Assembly (NCBI GenBank): GCA_947497455.1
Contig: CANMGU010000001.1
Coordinates: forward strand, 124,001 to 188,000
Direction: 5' to 3'
From: an uncultured Sphingomonadaceae bacterium
GTDB lineage: Bacteria; Pseudomonadota; Alphaproteobacteria; Sphingomonadales; Sphingomonadaceae
DNA length: 64,000 nt
This document shows, in pieces, positions 42,472 through 51,996 of the stretch (position 1 is its first letter; each line of letters begins with the position of its first letter). A program made the position numbers and the translations under genes. The notes beneath the pieces are model-generated. The model was not told the DNA's origin, made no database searches, and saw only the letters and a program-made list of their open reading frames with translations.

Positions 42472-43476
42472 CTATTTGTCTTTCAAGCCCATGGCGTCGA
42501 GCATGCCTGGCAACCACTCCCTTGTATTGCTGTCATAGAGTGGAAATGTATTGGTATAAGCCCAGGCACACATGCCGATGCCGACGGCGTCAAATGCAGT
42601 CCGGACCGCTTTTTGATACTGGACCCGCTCGGTCACCGGGATAAGGTCTATCGCTCCAAACTCGCCCATAAACGGTGTTTTTCCGGTGCGAGCGATATAA
42701 TCGCGTATCTTCTGAACATCGTCATCAAGCGCTTTTTTGTCTTCCTCGCTACCATATTTACGGCCTAGTGGCGGCGGCGTATCGACCCAGGTTGCGCCCT
42801 GATGGGTGAAAGGAAAAGGGTCGTAATAGTGGAAGGTTGGCACGATGTGCGGATCATCGGGCAGTGGCAATGTGGCTAGGGAATTGATGCCGCTCCAAAG
42901 CTCCCCGCCGATAATGACCGGTCGATCAGGATTGGTATCGCGAATGGCTGCCAAAGCAGGCTGCAGCGTGGCGAGCAGGTTTTTATGGGTTAGCTGATCA
43001 TGTGGTTCGTTCTCAATCTCGAACCAGAGATGCTCAGTGGGTTCATTAGCGAAAGCCGTGGCAATCTGTGTCCATAATCCCGCTAGACGTGGTGCATGTT
43101 TGGCCGGTTGCTTGTAGAGCTCCTCATAATGATGGTCGTCCAAGATCACATTGAGTCCGGCTTCACGAGCCAAGAAGACGATATGCTTGACGCGATTCAT
43201 GAAGGGTTCCTGGATTGTATAGGGGGGCTTCTCATCAGCATGCGCTGACCAGCGGGCAGGCAGGCGGATCGTGTCAAAGCCCGCGGCGGCGATGACCTGA
43301 AAATCATCATCAGCTATCTTGCGACCCCAATCTCCCTCTTGTGGCGGTTCGAGATGATTGCCCATATTGACACAGCGGCCAACGGGCAGGCTATCGGTTT
43401 GGGCCTCCGCGAGTGCGGGACTGAACGTGAGGGCAGCGCAGGCGGCTGCGGTTGCTAGCTTTTTGAGGTTCATCAT
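42472..43476 (-). CDS. secreted glycoside hydrolase family 5 (endoglucanase-like)
   Basis: 334 aa with a signal peptide (KKLATAAACAALTFSPALAE). GH5 acid/base Glu157 is in FEIENEPHDQ and the nucleophile Glu272 is in PFMGEFGAID. Supporting motifs are GFDTIRLPARWSAH, LNVILDDHHYEEL and PTFHYYDPFPFTHQG. It hydrolyses a beta-linked glycan in the periplasm or outside; the exact glycan (beta-glucan, mannan) is not determined. Its start overlaps the stop of the exported TIM-barrel gene (ATGA), so both are one operon. Confidence 0.92.
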   Translation of the reverse strand: MMNLKKLATAAACAALTFSPALAEAQTDSLPVGRCVNMGNHLEPPQEGDWGRKIADDDFQVIAAAGFDTIRLPARWSAHADEKPPYTIQEPFMNRVKHIVFLAREAGLNVILDDHHYEELYKQPAKHAPRLAGLWTQIATAFANEPTEHLWFEIENEPHDQLTHKNLLATLQPALAAIRDTNPDRPVIIGGELWSGINSLATLPLPDDPHIVPTFHYYDPFPFTHQGATWVDTPPPLGRKYGSEEDKKALDDDVQKIRDYIARTGKTPFMGEFGAIDLIPVTERVQYQKAVRTAFDAVGIGMCAWAYTNTFPLYDSNTREWLPGMLDAMGLKDK

Positions 43477-44378
43477 TTCTTCCTTTGATCAGGGTTCGAT
43501 GGGGGATGAAGGGATTGAAAATAGGCAAGACTGCGCTGTAACGTTTGAAACGGTCGGGAAGACACATCATGCTCTGCAACAAGATGCGTGATGCCGGCTA
43601 ATTTCGATTGGCGCAGCACGGCCGGGAAATCGATGCGCCCATCTCCGGCATCGACCATGGCGGTGGTCTGCAGATGCATGTCTTTTGCGTGTATCAACGG
43701 AAATCCGCCGGGATAAGCTCGAAAATACCGTTCGGGAGAACGCTCCGCGACCGTCAACCAATAGAGGTCGAGCTCGAATACAACAAAGCGGCGGTCGACG
43801 CCGGCGAGCAGCAAGTCATAAGGTTCGACACCATCGATCGGTTCAAACTCGAATGCATGGTTGTGATAGGCAAAACGGATACCCTGCTGATGGGCGCGCC
43901 GGGCAACATTGTTGATGATCTCGATCCAGGTTTCCCACTGGGCCAACGTTTGCCGCTCCTCAACTGGCAGCCACGCAAGAATCATATAATCGGCGCCCAG
44001 AATGCGCGTTTCCTCGATGAGTCCATTCGGATCATCCCGCAGACGCTTCCAGCTGATATGCGATCCCAGAATATGCAGATCCAGGGAGTCAGCAATGGAA
44101 CGCACATAAGCAGGATCGTGGTCGAAAAGCCCGGCCAGCTCGATCTCCCGATAGCCGAGTGCGGCCACTTGCTGCAGCGTCCCAGCAAAATCCGACTGCA
44201 ACTCGTGACGGACCGTATAAAGCTGTGCGGCGTGGCTGATGTGAGGGTGCGTATGGGGTGCAGACAAGGACATGACAGGCTGCGGCTGAGTGCAAGATGG
44301 CAGCAAAATAGCCACCAGCATGATTAGGTATCGCAGTCTTTGCCTGGCAGGTTCCATGGGTTGGCAGGTTCTCTCCAT
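43473..44378 (-). CDS. lipoprotein sugar isomerase/epimerase-like TIM-barrel protein
   Basis: 301 aa. The N-terminus YLIMLVAILLPSC ends in a lipobox (LPSC), so the product is probably a membrane-anchored periplasmic lipoprotein. The TIM barrel of the xylose-isomerase-like group follows: QLYTVRHELQSDFAGTLQQV, IRFAYHNHAFEFEP (His-x-His and Glu), VVFELDLYWLTVA, FPLIHAKDMH and HLVAEHDVSS. Metal-binding acids are present. Export of this normally cytoplasmic fold is notable, but periplasmic members are known in sugar PULs. First gene of an operon with GH5; a LacI-like operator lies upstream. Confidence 0.88.
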   Translation of the reverse strand: MERTCQPMEPARQRLRYLIMLVAILLPSCTQPQPVMSLSAPHTHPHISHAAQLYTVRHELQSDFAGTLQQVAALGYREIELAGLFDHDPAYVRSIADSLDLHILGSHISWKRLRDDPNGLIEETRILGADYMILAWLPVEERQTLAQWETWIEIINNVARRAHQQGIRFAYHNHAFEFEPIDGVEPYDLLLAGVDRRFVVFELDLYWLTVAERSPERYFRAYPGGFPLIHAKDMHLQTTAMVDAGDGRIDFPAVLRQSKLAGITHLVAEHDVSSRPFQTLQRSLAYFQSLHPPSNPDQRKK

Positions 44379-44463
44379 TCGTCGGCATTGGCGTTTGCCT
44401 TAAGCGCCGGATCGGAAGGAAACGGCGGCCGCAATCACGAAGATAGGACGGCATGAAGAATAA

Positions 44464-44477
44464 TGTCAACGTTGTCT
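44464..44477. promoter_or_regulatory. LacI-like operator, variant
   Basis: TGTCAACGTTGTCT has the CG centre typical of LacI-family sites and the TTGTC half of the other copies. It lies between the divergent GH5 operon (start 44378) and the JmjC/cupin gene (start 44557). Confidence 0.5.
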
Positions 44478-44556
44478 TTTACTTCCATGATTGAACTGCT
44501 AGACCTTTGCGGGTCAGATTTAGATGCTAGCAAGGATCATGCGGAAAGGGCTTTCA

Positions 44557-45576
44557 ATGGTTGAGTTGGTCGCGCCCAAGGGGTTGAAATCGCGCGAGTC
44601 GGTGACACGGCAGATATTCGATACGGACATTCGACCAGCCGGTAAGCCATTGATATTGAAGGGGCTGGCTGCGGATTGGCCAGCCACTCAGGCAGCTATG
44701 CGGTCCAGTGATGATATTGCCTCCTATCTGACAAGGCTGGCGAGCGATGCTTCGGTTATGACCTATCTCGGCAAGCCCGAGATGGCCGGACGATTTTTTT
44801 ATCGTGAGGACATGCGCGGTTTCAATTTCGAGCGGCGTGAAATTGCCATCAAGAAGGTTATCGCAAAGCTACTCGACATTAAAGACGACCCCTCGCCCAT
44901 GCATATCTATGCTGGTGCCGGTCAGTCGGCCGATCTGTTTCCGCAATTTGCCGCTGCCAATCCAATGCCATTGCTCGATTCTGCCGTCACGCCGCGGGTG
45001 TGGATCGGAAATGCCGCTCGTGTCGCGCCGCATTTTGATGCATCGGAAAATATCGCAGTTGCCGTCCGGGCGCGCCGCCGATTCTTATTGTTCCCACCGG
45101 ACCAAGTAAAGAATCTCTACATAGGACCTTTCGAAGTGACGATGGCTGGCCCGCCTGCCAGTATGGTGGATCCAACAGCACCCGATCTTGAGTGTTATCC
45201 CAAATATCGCGAGGCGATGAACCAAGCGTTTATCGCTGAATTGGAGCCAGGGGATGCGATCTATATTCCGTCGCTTTGGTGGCATTTTGTCCAGTCTTTT
45301 GAACCATTCAATGTATTGGTCAACTATTGGTGGGCCAATGAAACAGCTGGTGCTGGTCTTGCGGCAGTGGCACACGGACTGCTTAGCATCCGTGACCTCC
45401 CGGCCAATGAAAAACAGGCGTGGCGAGCGCTGTTCGATCATTATGTTTTCAGCGATGAAGCGAGCAGGGCGGCGGACCATCTTCCTGAGCACATCCAAGG
45501 TGTGCTGGGCCCAAGCTCACCGGAACGAGACCGTAAAATAGCGGCATTTCTGATTGGTGGCCTAAACGATATCTGA
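44557..45576 (+). CDS. cupin-like/JmjC-type protein of TBDR-linked sugar loci
   Basis: 339 aa from the ATG at 44557, seven bases after GAAAGGG; two earlier in-frame ATGs exist. The JmjC-like cupin has an iron site His159-x-Asp161 (VAPHFDASEN) and His243 (PSLWWHFVQ), with FLLFPPDQVKNLYIGPF between. KPLILKGLAADWPATQAA is typical of the 'cupin-like domain 8' group. Hydroxylation of a protein or small molecule with 2-oxoglutarate is the expected chemistry. Members recur beside tryptophan-halogenase-like and TBDR genes in alphaproteobacteria and xanthomonads (recollection), as here. Confidence 0.87.
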   Translation: MVELVAPKGLKSRESVTRQIFDTDIRPAGKPLILKGLAADWPATQAAMRSSDDIASYLTRLASDASVMTYLGKPEMAGRFFYREDMRGFNFERREIAIKKVIAKLLDIKDDPSPMHIYAGAGQSADLFPQFAAANPMPLLDSAVTPRVWIGNAARVAPHFDASENIAVAVRARRRFLLFPPDQVKNLYIGPFEVTMAGPPASMVDPTAPDLECYPKYREAMNQAFIAELEPGDAIYIPSLWWHFVQSFEPFNVLVNYWWANETAGAGLAAVAHGLLSIRDLPANEKQAWRALFDHYVFSDEASRAADHLPEHIQGVLGPSSPERDRKIAAFLIGGLNDI

Positions 45577-45626
45577 CCGATTTGTGCGCTGGAAAGTCGG
45601 CTCGAAAAATTTCTTTGACTCCCGAA

Positions 45627-45640
45627 TGACAACGATGACA
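45627..45640. promoter_or_regulatory. LacI-like operator, variant
   Basis: TGACAACGATGACA matches TGACAA-N2-TTGTCA at 10 of 12 defined positions. It is 34 bases upstream of the GH3 start at 45674. Confidence 0.5.
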
Positions 45641-45673
45641 TAAGAAGAGAAAATGTCAGATTAGGATGGATGG

Positions 45674-48292
45674 ATGAAGAGATTTATCGGCGCAATCGCA
45701 CTTGGCTTGTGTTTGACAGGGTGTCAGATCAGTGATTCATCTGCGGTGAATTTTAGCGCCGAATTTCCATTTCAAGACCAGTCATTGTCGATTGAAGAAC
45801 GCGTTGACGACTTGGTGTCGCGCATGACGTTAGAAGAAAAAGCGGCGCAAATGTACGACAAGGCGCCTGCGATTGAGCGGCTTGGTGTACCCGACTATGT
45901 CTATTGGAACGAGGCGCTTCACGGTGTTGCGCGAGCGGGGGAGGCAACCGTTTTTCCGCAAGCTATCGGCATGGCTGCTACTTTTGACGAGGCGCTGATG
46001 TTGCGTATCGCAACCACCATTTCCGATGAAGGTCGCGCCAAGCACCATGATTTTCTGAAACGCGGTAATGCGTCAATCTATACCGGTCTGACCTTTTGGT
46101 CACCGAACATCAATATATTCCGTGACCCGCGCTGGGGCCGTGGGCAAGAGACATATGGCGAGGATCCCTATTTGACCGGGCGAATGGCGGTCAATTTTGT
46201 GAATGGTCTGCAAGGGGATGATCCCAAATATCTCAAAACGGTTGCGACCGTGAAACATTATGCCGTGCATAGTGGTCCTGAAACTACGCGACATACAGAT
46301 GACTATGATCCAACCGACAAAGATCTGTACGAAACCTATTTACCTGCTTTCGCCGCCGCAATTGCTGATGCCAATCCGGCCTCGGCAATGTGCGTCTATA
46401 ACGCTGTGCGCGGTATTCCTGGATGTGCCAGTGAGTTTCTAATGCAGGACATCTTGCGCGACGAGCTGGGCTTTTCCGGTTTTGTTGTTTCGGATTGCGG
46501 AGCGATTGGTAATATCCACAGGCCGCAGCATCATGACTATGTGAAGACCAAGGCTGAGGCCGCAGCGATCTCCGTCAAAGCGGGTACGGAATTGGTTTGC
46601 GGCGACGGGGAGGGCAGCGTTTATGCGGCTTTACCCGAAGCGGTTGAAAAAGGATTGATCGACGAGGCGACGATTGACAAGGCGCTGAAGCGTATCTTTA
46701 CGGCACGCTTTAGACTGGGCATGTTCGATGACCCAGAGAAGATAAGCTATGCGGCTATCCCGATGAATGTGGTGGGATCCGATAAGCATCTTGCACTTAC
46801 TAAAGAAGCAGCGCGCAAGTCGCTTGTTCTTTTGAAGAATAACGGCGTTCTGCCGTTGAAAACCGATCAGAAGGTCGCGGTTATCGGGCCCAATGCCGAC
46901 AATTTTGATGTTCTGATCGGAAACTATCATGGCAAACCGGTACGCCCTGTCACTGCTCTTGAAGGATTGCGCGCCCGGTTCGGGAATGGCAATGTTGCTT
47001 ATGCGCCAGGCAGTTCGCTCGGCGGCACCATGTTCACGCATTATGAGACTGTCCCGGCCGCCGCTCTGTCACATCGCGATGGCGATAGTTTCGCGCCTGG
47101 TATTAAGGCAAGCTACTATAAAGGCGAAGAAGCACAAGGTGAGCCTGCCCGGGAAGTCGTTGAAAAAACTATCGATCTCGAATGGAAAGGACCTCCAGCG
47201 ACGGACGCGATTGATGAAGCCTTCACCGCAGTCTGGGAGGGCTATATTAGTCCCGCGAGCACCAGCCGCTATCGGTTCGGGCCAGATCTGACGGTCGAAA
47301 TTGACGGCAAACCAGTTGAAGCGGATGGTGTCGAACTTACCAAGGGTGAACGACACGCGATCAAGGTTAGTCTGTCCAAGGCCCCCGTATGGCACAACAA
47401 TGCAATCGAACCGATGGCGCGGTTGGAATGGCTTGATCTTAACCGTGACCTGACGGCTGAAGCCATGATCGCAGCTGACAAATCTGATGTGATCCTGTTT
47501 TTCTCCGGCCTCTCTGCAAAGCTTGAAGGTGAAGAAATGTCAGTTGATGTCCCCGGCTTCGTCGGTGGAGACCGAACCTCTCTCGACTTGCCAGCGGAAC
47601 AGACGGCACTGCTCAAAAAACTGCAGGCGACGGGTAAGCCGATTGTTCTGGTCAATTTCTCCGGTAGTGCGGTCAACCTGTCTTGGGCAGATGAAAATCT
47701 GCCTGCTGTGGTGCAAGGCTTCTATCCAGGAGAAGCGACCGGACTGGCGGTGTCTGAACTGTTGCTCGGGGATTATAGCCCTGCAGGTCGTTTACCGGTA
47801 ACTTTCTACAAGGATGTCCGGGGAATGTTGCCGCTCAATGACTATTCCATGAAAAACCGGACCTATAAATATTTTACGGGAACCCCAGTCTATCCCTTTG
47901 GCCATGGGCTAAGCTACACGCGCTTTGCATATTCAAATCTGGTGGCACCGGAAACACATGATCCTTCGATGCCGCTAACCCTGAGTGCGACTTTGACAAA
48001 TCAGGGCAAGATGGATTCTGATGAAGTGGTTCAGGTCTATGCTTCCCGCCGAAATGGCGAAGCAGATGCACCGCTTCGCACTCTAGTGGAATTTGACCGC
48101 GTCAATGTGCCAGCCGGGGGATCGCAAAAAGTTTCATTCACCATTGCACCCGACAAGCTGCGCTTCGTGGATAGTGACGGATTGCGCAAAGCTTATGAGG
48201 GCACGATCGAATATAGCATCGGATCGGGTCAGCCGGGCAGTGTGGCACCAGGCGCCAATGTAATCGGGAAGGTCGGTTTTTCAGGAAGCTGA
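45674..48292 (+). CDS. GH3 lipoprotein with PA14 insert (beta-glucosidase/xylosidase-like)
   Basis: 872 aa. The lipobox is LCLTGC (Cys17), so the protein is likely anchored in a membrane. GH3 N-domain: MTLEEKAAQMYDKAPAIERL, WSPNINIFRDPRWGRGQETY and GEDPYLTG, KTVATVKHYAVHSG, and nucleophile Asp274 in FSGFVVSDCGAIGN. A PA14-type domain is inserted at about residues 465-595 (IKASYYKGEEAQGEP...). A fibronectin-III-like C-domain ends the protein. The pattern is close to bacterial beta-xylosidases/glucosidases of the BxlB type. It releases terminal sugars from oligosaccharides delivered by the TBDR. A small secreted protein follows 30 bases downstream. Confidence 0.93.
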   Translation: MKRFIGAIALGLCLTGCQISDSSAVNFSAEFPFQDQSLSIEERVDDLVSRMTLEEKAAQMYDKAPAIERLGVPDYVYWNEALHGVARAGEATVFPQAIGMAATFDEALMLRIATTISDEGRAKHHDFLKRGNASIYTGLTFWSPNINIFRDPRWGRGQETYGEDPYLTGRMAVNFVNGLQGDDPKYLKTVATVKHYAVHSGPETTRHTDDYDPTDKDLYETYLPAFAAAIADANPASAMCVYNAVRGIPGCASEFLMQDILRDELGFSGFVVSDCGAIGNIHRPQHHDYVKTKAEAAAISVKAGTELVCGDGEGSVYAALPEAVEKGLIDEATIDKALKRIFTARFRLGMFDDPEKISYAAIPMNVVGSDKHLALTKEAARKSLVLLKNNGVLPLKTDQKVAVIGPNADNFDVLIGNYHGKPVRPVTALEGLRARFGNGNVAYAPGSSLGGTMFTHYETVPAAALSHRDGDSFAPGIKASYYKGEEAQGEPAREVVEKTIDLEWKGPPATDAIDEAFTAVWEGYISPASTSRYRFGPDLTVEIDGKPVEADGVELTKGERHAIKVSLSKAPVWHNNAIEPMARLEWLDLNRDLTAEAMIAADKSDVILFFSGLSAKLEGEEMSVDVPGFVGGDRTSLDLPAEQTALLKKLQATGKPIVLVNFSGSAVNLSWADENLPAVVQGFYPGEATGLAVSELLLGDYSPAGRLPVTFYKDVRGMLPLNDYSMKNRTYKYFTGTPVYPFGHGLSYTRFAYSNLVAPETHDPSMPLTLSATLTNQGKMDSDEVVQVYASRRNGEADAPLRTLVEFDRVNVPAGGSQKVSFTIAPDKLRFVDSDGLRKAYEGTIEYSIGSGQPGSVAPGANVIGKVGFSGS

Positions 48293-48322
48293 GAATATGA
48301 AATCATGCAGGGGAGTTAAGTC

Positions 48323-48898
48323 ATGATCATTCGCAAATCCATAATTGCCCTTTCGGCAATATCGCTAATGGCAGGTACGGCCATTGCGAAACAACCAAAT
48401 GCCGTTCTGCAGGCAATTGATGATGCTTTGCCAGGCACATTGATCAATGATCCGACGGTCGTGGATTGGGTTGTTTACGGTAACAGCAAGAAGCCCAAAC
48501 AAGTCAGCGCGCCGGAAACGCCAGGCCAATTCGCGATGCAGCTTAAAGTGGTCAAAAAGGGCGCGCAAAAATATGACATGGGTGTGAACGTACCGATCAG
48601 AACGGGCATCACATCAGGAAATATTATCACGATTGCATTTTGGGCACGTGCGGTGAAAGCCGACACGGCTGACGGCAACGGCGTAGTTGGCGTGCGGATC
48701 AATGAAGACAAAGCGCCCTATGACGGCTTTGGCGATCAGGATGTAAAAATCGGCACCAAGTGGAAGCTATATGAAGCAAAAATGCGCGCGACCATGACAG
48801 TGGCTGCTGGGCAAGCCGTGGCTGGATTTCAGCTGGCGGGTGCTAAACAGACGATTGAGATCGGGCAGGTCTATGTGCTCGATATGGGCGCCTCATAG
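48323..48898 (+). CDS. small secreted protein, probable carbohydrate-binding
   Basis: 191 aa. MIIRKSIIALSAISLMAGTA followed by IA is a signal peptide. The mature part has the jelly-roll/galactose-binding pattern VVDWVVYGNSKKPKQVSAPE, QLKVVKKGAQKYDMGVNVPI, ITIAFWARAVK, GTKWKLYEAKMRATMTVA and EIGQVYVLDM, like carbohydrate-binding modules of the CBM4/CBM22-like fold. No catalytic residues are recognised. It is co-directional with the GH3 gene (30-base gap), and its last 6 bases overlap the convergent halogenase stop. Confidence 0.8.
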   Translation: MIIRKSIIALSAISLMAGTAIAKQPNAVLQAIDDALPGTLINDPTVVDWVVYGNSKKPKQVSAPETPGQFAMQLKVVKKGAQKYDMGVNVPIRTGITSGNIITIAFWARAVKADTADGNGVVGVRINEDKAPYDGFGDQDVKIGTKWKLYEAKMRATMTVAAGQAVAGFQLAGAKQTIEIGQVYVLDMGAS

Positions 48899-50464
48899 TT
48901 TAAACGGATCTTCTTCCCGAGCCGGCCTGGCTTGCTGCACCGGAGCTGTCTTTTGCGCCATTTGAGCGCTGCAATGCTGTTCGATAAAAGCTTCATGGCT
49001 TGGCAAGCTCGCCGCCGCGCGACAAATTACATCCTTTATAGCGTTGAGCCGCTGCTTGGTTTCTTCGGCGCTAATCACGCCGGCTACCGGATGATATTCA
49101 TCCGGAAAAATACCTTGCCCCGTCATCACGGCTAGCCAACTGGGTTCGGCAAAAATCTCATTTTCGTCGCGAAAAATGCGACCCGCTTGCCGGAACAGCT
49201 TCAGTTTACCAGCCAGAAATTCAGGAATGTCCATCGTGCGGACATGGTTCCAGAATTCGGAATCGGACCGCTCAGTGGCATTATAATGCAAGATCAGGAA
49301 ATCGCGGATCGTTTCAAATTCCTGATCGATAAGCGCATTAAATTTTTGCCGGTCGACTGGACTGAAATCACCAGTGGGGAAGAGCGAAATCAGTTTCGAT
49401 ATGGCACTCTGTATCAGATGGATACTGGTCGACTCCAAAGGTTCAAGAAACCCACTGGATAGACCAATAGCAACGCAGTTATTTTTCCAGATCTCACGGC
49501 GTTTGCCTGTGGTGAAGCGCAATTGGCGGGGCTCGGCCAGCGCAGGCCCTTCCAGATTGTCGATCAAAGTCTGACGGGCTTCCTCATCGCTGGTATATTG
49601 GCTGGAATAGACATAGCCATTGCCAACCCGGTGTTGCAGCGGAATGCGCCATTGCCATCCGGCTTTCCGCGCCGTGGACCGGGTATAGGGGGTGAGGTTT
49701 CCTGTCCGCTCACAAGGTGCGGCAATAGCGCTGTCGCAAGGCAGCCAGTGCGACCAGTCATCGTAGCCGCTTTGCAACGTCTTCTCGATCAGTAACCCGA
49801 AAAAACCGGTGCAGTCGATGAACAATTGCCCATCTTTGATCTGGCCGTTTTCCAATGTGACGGATTCGATAAATCCATCACTGCTTCGCTGCTGGACCGA
49901 GGTGACTTTTCCCTCAGTGCGCCTGACGCCGCGCTCTTCGGCATATTGGCGGAGGAACCCAGCATAAAGTACCGCGTCAAAATGATAGGCATATCTTATG
50001 CCCGACAGGGGTGAGTTGGGCGGCCCCGACGGTCGTGCAAACCGGCCTTCCTTGCCGGCTTGCCAAGCCAGACAATAGTCTTCCAATTCTGACGTATCGC
50101 CGGAGGCCTTGGCACGTAGCCAGAAATGGTGAAAACTAATTCCCTCCATGTCGAGACCATAGACACCAAAGGGATGGAAATAGCGCTCTCCTGGTTTGTG
50201 CCAGTCCTGGAATTCTATACCCAGTTTGAAGGTGGCCTGTGTTGCACGCATGAATTCATTTTCATCGACGCCAAGCAGACCATTGAATTTCATGATTTCG
50301 GGGATAGTGGCTTCGCCCACGCCGACCGTTCCAATCTCTTCGGATTCAATCAGATCAATCTGCATCCTCGATCCGCGAAAGACGTTGGACAAAGCGGCGG
50401 CAGTCATCCATCCGGCTGTGCCGCCGCCAACGATGACGATCTTTTCAATGGGTTTAGCCGGCAT
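48893..50464 (-). CDS. flavin-dependent tryptophan-halogenase family protein (A)
   Basis: 523 aa. The FAD motif is VIVGGGTAGW (Gly13-Trp19). The catalytic Lys80 is in ATFKLGIEF, the GWxWxIP motif in AGWQWRIPL (269-275), and Glu344 in LEPLESTSIHL. Everything expected of an active FADH2-dependent halogenase is there. Its real substrate is unlikely to be free tryptophan: relatives in TBDR loci are often assayed with indoles and their natural role is unknown (recollection). Last of four genes; its start overlaps the preceding paralogue by 11 bases. Confidence 0.92.
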   Translation of the reverse strand: MPAKPIEKIVIVGGGTAGWMTAAALSNVFRGSRMQIDLIESEEIGTVGVGEATIPEIMKFNGLLGVDENEFMRATQATFKLGIEFQDWHKPGERYFHPFGVYGLDMEGISFHHFWLRAKASGDTSELEDYCLAWQAGKEGRFARPSGPPNSPLSGIRYAYHFDAVLYAGFLRQYAEERGVRRTEGKVTSVQQRSSDGFIESVTLENGQIKDGQLFIDCTGFFGLLIEKTLQSGYDDWSHWLPCDSAIAAPCERTGNLTPYTRSTARKAGWQWRIPLQHRVGNGYVYSSQYTSDEEARQTLIDNLEGPALAEPRQLRFTTGKRREIWKNNCVAIGLSSGFLEPLESTSIHLIQSAISKLISLFPTGDFSPVDRQKFNALIDQEFETIRDFLILHYNATERSDSEFWNHVRTMDIPEFLAGKLKLFRQAGRIFRDENEIFAEPSWLAVMTGQGIFPDEYHPVAGVISAEETKQRLNAIKDVICRAAASLPSHEAFIEQHCSAQMAQKTAPVQQARPAREEDPFKL

Positions 50465-51986
50465 GGATGGTGGCCTTGCAATTTTCGTCGATAAATTTCT
50501 GATGGGTGGGCATTACATTAGCTGAATTCATGATCACATCGCGGACATTTTTCAGGCGTGCCTGTAATTGCTCTTCACCAATAGCGTCGACAACCGGGTG
50601 GTAGGCGGTGGTTTCCAGTTCCTGTCCTTCCATGACCGCTAGCCAGCTGGTGTCGGTGAAAAGCTCGTCATTCTCACGGAAAATTCGCCCGGTTTCGCGG
50701 TAAAGTTCCATTTTCTGTTTCAGATTGTCCGGGACGTCCATTGTCCGTACATGATTCCAGAAATCCGAATCTGTCCGTTTCGTTTGATGGTAATGCAGGA
50801 TTAGGAAGTCGCGGATCTGTTCATATTCCGTGACCGTCATCGCGTTGAACATATCGACATCCACGGATTTGATTTCCTGTTGTGGGAAAAAGGCGAGCAG
50901 CTTGGCGATCGCCGATTGGGCCAGGTGAATGCTTGTCGATTCGAGTGGTTCCATGAACCCGGCGGCGAGACCTACCGCGACACAATTCTTGTTCCAGAAT
51001 TTCTTCCGTCGACCAGTGACGAACTTCAATATGCGCGGATCGGCTAGCGGCTTGCCGTCCAGATTTCGCATCAAGATATCTGTAGCATCTTGGTCTGACA
51101 TGAATGGAGAGGAGAATACATGCCCGTTGCCAATCCGATGTTGTAACGGGATACGCCATTGCCAACCCGCTGCATGGGCAGTGGAACGGGTATAGGGTTC
51201 CGGATCACCGATGCTTTCGCATGGCGCTGCAACCGCCCGGTCACAGGGTAGCCAGTGACTCCATTCTTCATAGCCGGTTTGCAGTGCTTCCTCGATCAAC
51301 AGCCCACGAAATCCGGAGCAATCGATAAACAAATCACCTTCTAATTCTCGTCCATCATCAAGCTCCAGTTTGTCGATATATCCGTCGTTGCTGCGCAGCT
51401 TGGTATCAACAACCCGTCCTTCGACACGTTTGACGCCCTTGGTCTCAGCAATTTCGCGCAGGTATTTGGCATAGAGCAGGGCATCAAACTGAAAGGCATA
51501 GGCAATTTTTTCCAGCGGTGAATTGGGTGCTTGCACGGGACGCATGAACAGATTGCGTTTGGCTGCAACGGCCTGCAGACAGTAATCCGCAAGTGGTGTG
51601 ACGGCTTCACCACGTGCACGCTGGATATTGCGCTGCTTTAGCCAGAAATGATGGAAAGCAATACCCTCCATCTCGATACCATAGCTGCCAAAGGGGTGGA
51701 TATAGCGGCTGCCGGGGCTTGACCAGTTGACGAATTCGATCCCCAGTTTGAAGGTCGCATTGGTGCGAGCAACAAACTCATTCTCGTCCAGACCCAGCAT
51801 AGTCTGGAAATTGACAATTTGTGGGATGGTCGCTTCGCCAACGCCAACTGTGCCAATCGCCTCGGACTCCACCAGCGTAACATCGGCATAACCGTTTTTC
51901 AGGACGTGGGCGATCGCTGCAGCAGCCATCCAACCGGCTGTGCCGCCGCCGACAATGACGACTTTTCTGATGCGACTATCCGTCAT
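50454..51986 (-). CDS. flavin-dependent tryptophan-halogenase family protein (B)
   Basis: 510 aa. Key motifs are VVIVGGGTAGW, Lys80 in ATFKLGIEF, AGWQWRIPLQHRIGNGHVF and FMEPLESTSIHLAQSAIAKL. The catalytic pair (Lys and Glu) is therefore intact. It is similar to A and D throughout (FWNHVRTMDVPDNL near the C-terminus). It starts 10 bases after the stop of paralogue C and overlaps A by 11 bases, so it is translated within one operon. Redundant active copies suggest different regio- or substrate specificity. Confidence 0.92.
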   Translation of the reverse strand: MTDSRIRKVVIVGGGTAGWMAAAAIAHVLKNGYADVTLVESEAIGTVGVGEATIPQIVNFQTMLGLDENEFVARTNATFKLGIEFVNWSSPGSRYIHPFGSYGIEMEGIAFHHFWLKQRNIQRARGEAVTPLADYCLQAVAAKRNLFMRPVQAPNSPLEKIAYAFQFDALLYAKYLREIAETKGVKRVEGRVVDTKLRSNDGYIDKLELDDGRELEGDLFIDCSGFRGLLIEEALQTGYEEWSHWLPCDRAVAAPCESIGDPEPYTRSTAHAAGWQWRIPLQHRIGNGHVFSSPFMSDQDATDILMRNLDGKPLADPRILKFVTGRRKKFWNKNCVAVGLAAGFMEPLESTSIHLAQSAIAKLLAFFPQQEIKSVDVDMFNAMTVTEYEQIRDFLILHYHQTKRTDSDFWNHVRTMDVPDNLKQKMELYRETGRIFRENDELFTDTSWLAVMEGQELETTAYHPVVDAIGEEQLQARLKNVRDVIMNSANVMPTHQKFIDENCKATIHAG

Positions 51987-51996
51987 AGCTGGGTAT

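Noticed and set aside
43608..44327. 239-codon plus-strand open frame opposite the epimerase-like gene
   Set aside because: It is fully antisense to a lipoprotein gene with a good lipobox; no independent support.
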